The notes under the pieces are model-generated. The model was not told the origin of the DNA. It ran no database searches and worked only from the letters and a program-made list of their open reading frames with translations. A DNA stretch of 64,000 nt from an uncultured Bacteroidales bacterium (GTDB taxonomy: Bacteria; Bacteroidota; Bacteroidia; Bacteroidales; P3), in NCBI GenBank assembly GCA_900315935.1, contig ONBB01000008.1, positions 1-64,000 on the forward strand. The letters are read 5' to 3'. Positions 16,856-22,754 of the stretch are shown here, in pieces; positions within the stretch are counted from its first letter, which is position 1; each line of letters begins with the position of its first letter. A program made the position numbers and the translations under genes.

Positions 16856-17569
16856 CTACAACTGCCCTCTTTCAATAGAGAGCACAATACGCTCGATGAG
16901 CTCGTCCTTCTTGTCGTTCTTGGGGTCGTACTTGGTCTTGAGGTTGAACCCGAAGAGGCGCGCCAGCGTCTGGTACAGGCCGGCACGGAACGAGCCGCGC
17001 AGCTCGCCCACAATGTTGTAGGCCGTGCGCGAGGTCTCGCGGTCGATGAGCTTGATCAGCACCAACCCCTGCGAGAAGGTGTACTTGGAGAGGTCCTCCT
17101 TGTAGTCGTCCATCAGCTGCTTCTCGGCGGCCTTGATGGCGGCCTTGCGGTCCTTTTTGGGCAGGTTGGCTATCTGGACCTCCAGCTCGTCGAGCCTCCG
17201 CTTGCCCTCTCGCGCGTAGGGGAGCATGAGGCGCACATTGCGGATAAGCTTCGAGTTGGACTTTATCTCTTTGGGGGTCAGCAGCATGCCGGACGAGTAA
17301 CAGGTAACCTCGCGCAGGTTGTAGAGCGGTATGGTGTCGCCGTCCAGCACGGTGGCGAAGGTGTAGTGCTCGCTCTCCAACTTCCGCGTCTGGCTCATGC
17401 CGAGGTTGATGACACGCACAGGCTCCTGCGATCTCTCCAGCTTCGGGAGCGAGTCCTTGATTATCGTACGCCTGATGGTCGGCAGCTGGGCCTGCACTCC
17501 CGCGGCCACCAGACAGGCCACGACAACAGGCAGGCAGCGCCTCATGGGGGTATGGATTCTGTTCTTCAC
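16856..17569 (-). CDS. DUF4294-family secreted protein
   Basis: The protein of 237 residues has a signal peptide of about 27 residues (cationic start, then LPVVVACLVAAGVQAQ). The body contains VLDGDTIPLYNLREVTCY, NVRLMLPYAREGKRRLDELE, a lysine-rich helical stretch (PKKDRKAAIKAAEKQL) and TSRTAYNIVGELRGSFRAGLYQTLARLFG. This pattern is DUF4294, a Bacteroidota-restricted family of unknown function exported to the periplasm. The length is typical. It follows the antiterminator gene by 95 bp, with a hairpin between them, so it probably has its own promoter. Confidence 0.87.
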   Translation of the reverse strand: MKNRIHTPMRRCLPVVVACLVAAGVQAQLPTIRRTIIKDSLPKLERSQEPVRVINLGMSQTRKLESEHYTFATVLDGDTIPLYNLREVTCYSSGMLLTPKEIKSNSKLIRNVRLMLPYAREGKRRLDELEVQIANLPKKDRKAAIKAAEKQLMDDYKEDLSKYTFSQGLVLIKLIDRETSRTAYNIVGELRGSFRAGLYQTLARLFGFNLKTKYDPKNDKKDELIERIVLSIERGQL

Positions 17570-17630
17570 GTGGGTGATAACACAGATTTTCCCCTTTTAT
17601 TGTATAACGCGTGAAATTTTAATAAAACAC

Positions 17631-17653
17631 CCGTCGGATGGCACATCCGGCCG
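17631..17653 (-). terminator. Probable intrinsic terminator after the antiterminator gene
   Basis: On the minus strand a GC-rich hairpin (CGGCCGGATG, loop TGC, CATCCGACGG, one wobble) is followed by GTGTTTTATTAAAATTT, just past the stop of the gene at 17665-18192. Confidence 0.6.
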
Positions 17654-17664
17654 CCGCTTCTCCC

Positions 17665-18192
17665 CTACTCCGACTCCTGCGCCACGGGCCGCAACTCGCT
17701 GCGCTTCAGCCGCACCACGAACGACACGTTCATCACCGTGATGCTCACACAGAAGTTGCCGTCCTTGCAGCCCTTCACCAGCCGCCCGCGCATGCCGGCA
17801 AACTCGCCCTCGGTGATTTCCGCCTCGGCGCCTTTCACCAGCTGCGACGTCTCGTGGATAAAGAATTTGCGCTGCGACGCCTCGAACGCCCGCACCGCCT
17901 CTATCTCGCTGTCAGGTACCTGTATGATGCTGTGCTGGCTGCTGAGTATATACATCACACCCCGTGTGGTGCGCGTCTTGTAGATTAAGTCCTTGTTGAT
18001 ACGCGCAAAAACATAGCACGGAAACATCGGCTTCTCCATCTGCGGGTTCCGCTTGTAGCGCTTGTCTTTGGTCACCATCATCGGCAGGTAGCATTCTATC
18101 GGCGGCTCCGTCTCGCCGAAGCGTTCCGCCACCAGCGACTCGGCTCCGGAATGGGTCATCACGGCCACCCACGAGAATTTCTTCGTCAGCAT
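17665..18192 (-). CDS. UpxY/NusG-like transcription antitermination protein
   Basis: From MLTKKFSWVAVMTHSGAES the product is 175 residues. It has an N-terminal NGN domain (WVAVMT...PMMVTKDKRYKRNPQMEKPMFPCYVFARI, then TRGVMYILSS) and a C-terminal KOW motif (GAEAEITEGEFAGMRGRLV). This is the NusG-paralogue pattern of UpxY, which in Bacteroides antiterminates capsule operons through their long leaders. The start at 18192 is preferred because upstream codons are composition-biased and overlap the neighbouring gene. No polysaccharide locus follows in the window, so the target is unknown. A housekeeping NusG is normally next to secE/rplK, which is not the case here. Confidence 0.82.
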   Translation of the reverse strand: MLTKKFSWVAVMTHSGAESLVAERFGETEPPIECYLPMMVTKDKRYKRNPQMEKPMFPCYVFARINKDLIYKTRTTRGVMYILSSQHSIIQVPDSEIEAVRAFEASQRKFFIHETSQLVKGAEAEITEGEFAGMRGRLVKGCKDGNFCVSITVMNVSFVVRLKRSELRPVAQESE

Positions 18193-18235
18193 CTTCCAAG
18201 TTCTGTTTTTTGCCTTTAACGGACTGCCCGCAATA

Positions 18236-18808
18236 TTATTGTGCCCCGGGATGCGAATAATCCAAATACGGCCGCAGCCGCCGCAACGTGCTGTCGGCCA
18301 TCGACGGCACCGCCCGCAGGTCCTCTTCCGCACTGAATATCACACCCTTGGCGCGCAGGTTCACTATGTCGCGCGCCTGATAGTACTCCACGTAGGGATG
18401 CCGCGCCAACTCCTTCAGGCCCACACTGTTGATGGCTATCCGCCGCCGGGCCGCCGTGTCCAGCTCCAGCTGGGGGCGCAGGTGGTCGAGCAGCGCCGGC
18501 GTGAAACCGTACACCTCCAGCAGCTGGCTGTCGGCCACAAAGCCGCCCAGCCGCTCGCGGTAGCGCACAATGCGGCGCGCATAGGCCGGCCCGATGCCGT
18601 GCAGCAGCTGCAGCGCCGTCGTGTCCGCACCGTTCAGCTCCACCCGCAACGCCTGCTTCCGCACGGGCGGTGGCTCGTGGCTATACATCGGCTCGCCCCT
18701 TCCTTCCTTCCTTCCTTCCTTCCTTCCTTCCTTCCTTCCTTCCTTCCTTCCTTCCTTCCTTCCTTCCTTCGTATCTTGCTGGCTCTCTGCGCATAACGCG
18801 CGTCCCAC
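18236..18808 (-). CDS. ComEA-like helix-hairpin-helix protein, C-terminal part (frame-split)
   Basis: The segment carries two or three helix-hairpin-helix DNA-binding units. One is NGADTTALQLLHGIGPAYARRIVRYRERLGGFV, and another is INSVGLKELARHPYVEYYQARDIVNLR. This is the arrangement of Bacteroidota HHH proteins related to ComEA. The frame begins inside a KEGR-repeat and lacks a credible N-terminus. The matching membrane anchor is in the adjacent frame at 18681-19025. The two are separated by an 18-unit CCTT tract that reads as KEGR in every frame. A Met just after the repeat (18688, MYSHEPPP) could start a soluble version. Loss of one repeat unit, or gain of two, would join the halves. Confidence 0.82.
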   Translation of the reverse strand: MGRALCAESQQDTKEGRKEGRKEGRKEGRKEGRKEGRGEPMYSHEPPPVRKQALRVELNGADTTALQLLHGIGPAYARRIVRYRERLGGFVADSQLLEVYGFTPALLDHLRPQLELDTAARRRIAINSVGLKELARHPYVEYYQARDIVNLRAKGVIFSAEEDLRAVPSMADSTLRRLRPYLDYSHPGAQ

Positions 18809-19025
18809 GACGCGAGCGGTACACCGAGTCCTCCTTTGCGGCCAAATTCTCCACCTCGGCTACCATCTCCGCTGCCTCTGCACCCTTCTTTTCCACCTCC
18901 CGCAAAGAAAAAAAATACCATCCCGCACACAACACCAATACCGCTATAATCCAGGCAATTCCAATCACCTGCGACCGCATCGCACCACCCTCTTTGCGCC
19001 TCTTTTGAAAGAAAAATTTTGCCAT
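18681..19025 (-). CDS. ComEA-like helix-hairpin-helix protein, N-terminal membrane anchor part (frame-split)
   Basis: The frame encodes a membrane anchor (MRSQVIGIAWIIAVLVLCAGWYFF from 18980; an earlier Met is at 19025). A short coiled-coil-like stretch (EVEKKGAEAAEMVAEVENLAAKED) and an arginine-rich segment follow. It then enters the KEGR repeat and ends a few residues later (GRADV). On its own it has no functional domain. It is the natural N-terminus of the helix-hairpin-helix protein downstream, which in Bacteroidota typically has one N-terminal transmembrane helix. This part and the C-terminal part differ in phase by one base. The tract length of 18 units places the gene in an off state. 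Confidence 0.72.
   Translation of the reverse strand: MAKFFFQKRRKEGGAMRSQVIGIAWIIAVLVLCAGWYFFSLREVEKKGAEAAEMVAEVENLAAKEDSVYRSRRGTRVMRREPARYEGRKEGRKEGRKEGRKEGRKEGRKGRADV
18698..18769. repeat. Tetranucleotide tract (CCTT)18, AAGG on the coding strand
   Basis: Eighteen perfect CCTT units lie inside the coding region of the helix-hairpin-helix gene. Because 12 bp read as Lys-Glu-Gly-Arg in all three frames, slippage changes the downstream frame without creating a stop inside the tract. Confidence 0.97.
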
Positions 19026-19048
19026 GTCGGAAAAACTTCGTACTTTTG
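19018..19048 (+). promoter_or_regulatory. Promoter of tRNA-Val (TTTG, 19 bp, TACTTTTG)
   Basis: A -33 TTTG at 19018-19021 and a -7 TACTTTTG at 19041-19048 are separated by 19 bp, matching the Bacteroidota consensus. The surrounding block GGAAAAACTTCGTACTTTTG recurs before tRNA-His and tRNA-Asp. Confidence 0.8.
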
Positions 19049-19069
19049 CACCCGCTTTGGAAGCAAAAC

Positions 19070-19144
19070 GGTCTGTTAGCTCAGTTGGTTTAGAGCGCTT
19101 CCTTCACACGGAAGAGGTCGAGAGTTCGAATCTCCCACAGACCA
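19070..19144 (+). tRNA. tRNA-Val (anticodon CAC)
   Basis: A complete cloverleaf is present. The acceptor GGTCTGT pairs with ACAGACC. The D arm is GCTC...GAGC. The anticodon stem CTTCC/GGAAG has loop TTCACAC (anticodon CAC, valine GUG). The T arm has TTCGAAT. The discriminator is A, and CCA is not encoded. The tRNA lies antisense to the last codons of the DUF6266 gene. Confidence 0.95.
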
Positions 19145-19906
19145 CCCCGAGCACCCGTCAGGGTGCTTTTTTTCTTGCCGCACCACACCCTGCCGCTCTC
19201 CACTCTCGACCTGCCGCTCTCCACTCTCACCAATACCGCTATCGGCCGCGGGCACACCGGCAACCACCACACTATCTACCTCTCCCACAGCGGCGTATGC
19301 CGTCGGCGACGCCTCTCCGTGCCGGCTGGTGGCAAACAGGTAGCAGTGCACCGCATCCGCCCTCCACCCATCGGGCAACTGCACCGCCATGCGGCACTCC
19401 CTGCGGCGACCCTCGGCCACCACGCCGCGGCGCTCAACGGTATGGTACACATACAGATACACGCGGTCGTCGCCCTTGCTCCGCCCCCGAGTCCCGTGCC
19501 GCTCCCAACTGGCATGCAGCACACCCGTGCCCTCCAGCCTGCAGCTGACACCGCTCACCGGCGCCACCGGACCCGACGAAAACTGCAAACGCTCATACGC
19601 CACGCCACCCTCCTGCGAGAAATGGCGCTTGTTGCTCATAACAAAGTAGTTGGCCTCCGACATCGCATGCCGCTCCGCTGCCCCTTTCAGGCCGTGCCGC
19701 AGCACCCCGCGTGCCGCCGCCGCAAAGCGCACCATGCCCACAAACCAGTCGCGCTCAATCAGTTGCGCCTCCGTATTCGGAAAACGGATATGCGCCACAT
19801 GCGCACGCATCACCGCACGCCCGCGCCACAGGTAGCCCACCGCAGGCCCCAACTTGCCGACAAAAGGTCCCAGGACCCCTTCATAATACTTCGCCATACT
19901 TATCAA
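19076..19906 (-). CDS. DUF6266-family protein whose 3' end is antisense to tRNA-Val
   Basis: The protein of 276 residues carries the DUF6266 N-terminus (YEGVLGPFVGKLGPAVGYLWRGRAVMR) and the typical C-terminal sandwich (DRVYLYVYHT, RMAVQLPDGW, YLFATSRHGEASPTAYAAVG). The function is unknown. A paralogue lies at the left edge of the window. After the conserved domain the frame runs on through a repeated segment (ESGERQVESGERQG). It then crosses the complement of the tRNA-Val terminator and the tRNA itself before stopping at 19076. The natural end was probably upstream of this, so repeat insertion may have removed the original stop. The C-terminal ~45 residues are therefore unlikely to be conserved. 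Confidence 0.75.
   Translation of the reverse strand: MISMAKYYEGVLGPFVGKLGPAVGYLWRGRAVMRAHVAHIRFPNTEAQLIERDWFVGMVRFAAAARGVLRHGLKGAAERHAMSEANYFVMSNKRHFSQEGGVAYERLQFSSGPVAPVSGVSCRLEGTGVLHASWERHGTRGRSKGDDRVYLYVYHTVERRGVVAEGRRRECRMAVQLPDGWRADAVHCYLFATSRHGEASPTAYAAVGEVDSVVVAGVPAADSGIGESGERQVESGERQGVVRQEKKHPDGCSGWSVGDSNSRPLPCEGSALNQLS
19150..19173 (+). terminator. Intrinsic terminator of tRNA-Val
   Basis: AGCACCC, loop GTCA, GGGTGCT, followed by a run of T residues, six bases after the tRNA. It is inside the antisense DUF6266 reading frame. Confidence 0.88.
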
Positions 19907-20099
19907 TGTATTTTAATCCAACTATTCAATGTATTTAGATCCAACCATAATGCAGCCCTGATTCCATGATCATCGCGCCACATTTCCCATCATAACGTCC
20001 CCATTCCCCATTTATTGCCCCATCCCCAAGATATTAAGGAGAGGGTAAGGAGAAGAACAGGCTTTCTCCCACACAATCAGCCCATTGCCCACCTAGAAA

Positions 20100-20300
20100 A
20101 AACGCCTCCCGTAGGGGCGAATCACCATTCGCCCCTATCCAACTCCACCTGCGGATACTCAAAAACTCCCTCAGGGAGCAGGGCAAATCACCATTCGCCC
20201 CTATCCAAAGTCCCCCCACCGGGGGGACGACACCTTAACTAGCCGTGGGCGCAAGCCCACGGAACAGGAAATAATTCAAATGGAGCCCCCTCAGGGGCGA
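20100..20300. repeat. Dispersed palindromic modules in the 476-bp gap 19907-20382
   Basis: The gap holds no gene. It contains AGGGGCGAATCACCATTCGCCCCT near 20115, a related copy near 20185 (GGGCAAATCACCATTCGCCCC), CCCCCCACCGGGGGG near 20212, and GCCGTGGGCGCAAGCCCACGG near 20242. The first and last belong to the same families that build the array at 25.8-26.8 kb. The remainder of the gap shows nothing I can name. Confidence 0.8.
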
Positions 20301-20382
20301 CACATCACCAGCCCACCGTTAAAACGGAACAACCTATCGGCTCCTCGCATGGCGGCCACACTCGCCACACGCCTCCCCCACC

Positions 20383-21339
20383 CTACCGCACTCGGTTCTT
20401 GTCGAACGGGTTGGGGGCGGAGATGTCGTATTGGGCGGCAGATAGGAGCATCTGGAAACCCAGGATGAACGTAAGCACCGCCACCATGATGGTGCCCGTG
20501 GGTGAGGGGCTGCTGATGCTGGCGTAGTGTATCCAGTTGCACAGGCCGAACACCAGCCCGAACAGGAAGCAGGGCAACCCTATCATTATATATAATGAGC
20601 AGATGTTGAAGTCGAAGACGAAATAGCTCAGGTGTATGCGCCGGACCCATGCGGCCACCAGGCGCGGCGGGAAGTTCAGAAGGGTCTTCCCCACACTCAG
20701 GTTCGACTTCTCGTCGCCATAGATGGCCGGCATCGGCACCTCGGCGATGCGGGCGCCGGTGTAGTGCAGCTCGATGAGCATCGAGCTCTCGAAGAAGTAG
20801 CGGTCGGCCACCCGCCCCATGTCCATCTGCCGCAGGGTGGCAATGCGCACGGCGAAGAAGCCGTTGACGGGGTCGGAGACGTTCCAGTAGCCCGACGAGG
20901 CTTTCACCATGAAGCCGATGCCCATGTTGCCCACGCGCCGCACCGCCGGCATGCGGCGCAGCATCTGGCGGTCGAAGAGGCGGTTGCCCTTGGCGAACTC
21001 GGCCCCGTCGAGCGCCTTGACCAGCGGCTCGATATAGGCGGGGTCCATCTGCCCGTCGCCGTCCAGCTTGACCACGGCATCCACGCCCAGCTCCATCGCC
21101 TTGCGGAAGGCGGTCTTCATGGCACCGCCCACGCCCCGATTGGTCTCGTGATGCAGCACCGTAACACGCGGGTCGGCTGCCGCCAAGCGTTCGGCCAAAG
21201 CTCCTGTCCCGTCGGGCGAGCAGTCGTCCACCAGCAGCACGGTGTCAACAAAAGCGGGCAGCCCCCGGACCACTTGTTCCAGGTGCCGCTCCACTTTGTA
21301 GCACGGTATGGCTACCGCTATTGTCAGGTTGTTGAGCAT
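20383..21339 (-). CDS. Family 2 glycosyltransferase, DPM1-like with membrane tail
   Basis: The protein of 318 residues opens with a GT-A domain. IAVAIPCYKVERHLEQVV is followed by the DDCSPDGT nucleotide-sugar motif, VVKLDGDGQMDP as the DXD-like metal site, and the acceptor region VSDPVNGFFAVR. Two hydrophobic helices close the protein (LYIMIGLPCFLFGLVFGLC and GTIMVAVLTFILGFQMLLSA). This is the polyprenyl-phosphate glycosyltransferase layout, so it probably transfers a sugar to undecaprenyl phosphate on the inner membrane face. Its neighbour at 21359-22750 is a membrane transferase that could use such a donor. Neither is tied to a known polysaccharide locus here. Confidence 0.88.
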   Translation of the reverse strand: MLNNLTIAVAIPCYKVERHLEQVVRGLPAFVDTVLLVDDCSPDGTGALAERLAAADPRVTVLHHETNRGVGGAMKTAFRKAMELGVDAVVKLDGDGQMDPAYIEPLVKALDGAEFAKGNRLFDRQMLRRMPAVRRVGNMGIGFMVKASSGYWNVSDPVNGFFAVRIATLRQMDMGRVADRYFFESSMLIELHYTGARIAEVPMPAIYGDEKSNLSVGKTLLNFPPRLVAAWVRRIHLSYFVFDFNICSLYIMIGLPCFLFGLVFGLCNWIHYASISSPSPTGTIMVAVLTFILGFQMLLSAAQYDISAPNPFDKNRVR

Positions 21340-21358
21340 CTTTTGTCGGTTTTTGTGG

Positions 21359-22750
21359 TCAGGTGAAAATCCAGCCTCCGTTCATGAAACAGTTGAAGAG
21401 ATAGGCTGTCCAGAATATGTTCAGCAGGCAGGTGACGGCAAGAAGGGTCTTTGTCAGCCAGTCGGGCATTCTGCGGTGGAAGAACACCAGTAGGATAAGC
21501 CCCAGCGTGATGGGAAGTCCAAGCGTGTATGTGTGGAACTGCATATGACGGCAGAGCACCAAGGAGAGGACGATGAAAGCCGCCAGCGTGTAGTCCCATA
21601 GGCGATGGTGCTCGTGCGAAGCCATGTCGAGTATCAGGAAGAGGAAGAACGGGGTGCAGGTGAGAAGGCGTGCCTGCGAATACATGCAGCCTTTTTGGGT
21701 GAAAAGAGCCAGCACGATGTTGCCGACAAAGAACAGTACGGATAGCAGGCGCAACTGCTGGCGGCTGTCGAAGTCGTTGCCGTTCTTAGGCGCCTGCGCA
21801 CTCCTGAAGAGCGAGAGGGCAAGCCATGCCAGCGCGGGAATGAAAAGGATGAACAAGAGGGGTTTCGTCACGCTTTCGCCCTCGTTGCTCCAGTCGGTGA
21901 GTGGCCATGTGGGCAGCGACAGCTCCTTGTTCCATTCTTTTTGTGCGATGATGTATTCAAACCAGTGCTCGGCACCCCTAAGATGCTGGAACAGCATTAC
22001 GAGAGCCCCTCCGGTCACAACGGGAGCCAGGTGTAGCGCTGTGTCGCGCAGGAAGGTTTTCCATCCTTTGTGCGCCGCCAGGGCTGCCAGGATGTCGGTA
22101 ATAAGCCATGCGACCAGAAGGATGTTGCCAGCCGCACGTGTCATCGAGGCCAGGGAAAAACCCACGAAATACATACTGTATTTACCTTTGGCGAGGCCGA
22201 AGAGGCCTATGGCGGTGGTGAGAAAGAAGAGTGCCTCGCTGTAGGGTATGGCGTAAATGACAAGGAAGGGCATGCACAACACAAGCAGGTACATCCACCG
22301 TGGAATCTGCTTTCTGAAGAGAGAAACCATGATTGCCGCGCCCACGATGAAAAGCAGCAGGTTGACCAGACAGATGCCTGCCGGGCCTACATGCAGCCCC
22401 TTCCATAGCAGGGAAAACAGCGGAAAGAAGGCATACTCGCCGACCCAGCTGTGCCGCGAATCGTAGAGGTGCTGCCGGATGTTGTCGTAGTGTTCGGCAT
22501 CCCACGAGAGCAGATTGTTGTTCTCGATGCGCATGAATGGCTTTTCCGTGCGGTCGGCATACCAGGAACCGTCGTCGTTTTTAATCATTTCGTAGGTTTT
22601 TACAAAACTTTTGCATATGGAATAGATATGCTCATTTTGCAGAAACAGATGTGTCACGGCGGTGGCCGAAAAGAACAGCACAAGCACCAAGGAAAAGTGG
22701 ATCAGTGTCCTTGGCGCCGACGGTTCCTGTCTGTCGGGGAAAAGCTTCAT
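21359..22750 (-). CDS. Polytopic membrane glycosyltransferase, PIG-V/GT76-like
   Basis: From MKLFPDRQEPS the protein is 463 residues. An in-frame Met at 22774 would overlap the M16 gene, so I prefer 22750. About ten transmembrane helices are visible. A lumenal loop early in the protein has the signature SWDAEHYDNIRQH followed by AFFPLFSLLWKG, and a later IPYSEALFFL. This resembles PIG-V type mannosyltransferases (GT-C fold, GT76). A lipid-linked sugar donor is likely, which fits the adjacent DPM1-like gene. The assignment rests on these motifs only, and the acceptor is unknown. Base composition is slightly more AT-rich than the flanks. Confidence 0.7.
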   Translation of the reverse strand: MKLFPDRQEPSAPRTLIHFSLVLVLFFSATAVTHLFLQNEHIYSICKSFVKTYEMIKNDDGSWYADRTEKPFMRIENNNLLSWDAEHYDNIRQHLYDSRHSWVGEYAFFPLFSLLWKGLHVGPAGICLVNLLLFIVGAAIMVSLFRKQIPRWMYLLVLCMPFLVIYAIPYSEALFFLTTAIGLFGLAKGKYSMYFVGFSLASMTRAAGNILLVAWLITDILAALAAHKGWKTFLRDTALHLAPVVTGGALVMLFQHLRGAEHWFEYIIAQKEWNKELSLPTWPLTDWSNEGESVTKPLLFILFIPALAWLALSLFRSAQAPKNGNDFDSRQQLRLLSVLFFVGNIVLALFTQKGCMYSQARLLTCTPFFLFLILDMASHEHHRLWDYTLAAFIVLSLVLCRHMQFHTYTLGLPITLGLILLVFFHRRMPDWLTKTLLAVTCLLNIFWTAYLFNCFMNGGWIFT

Positions 22751-22754
22751 GCTT

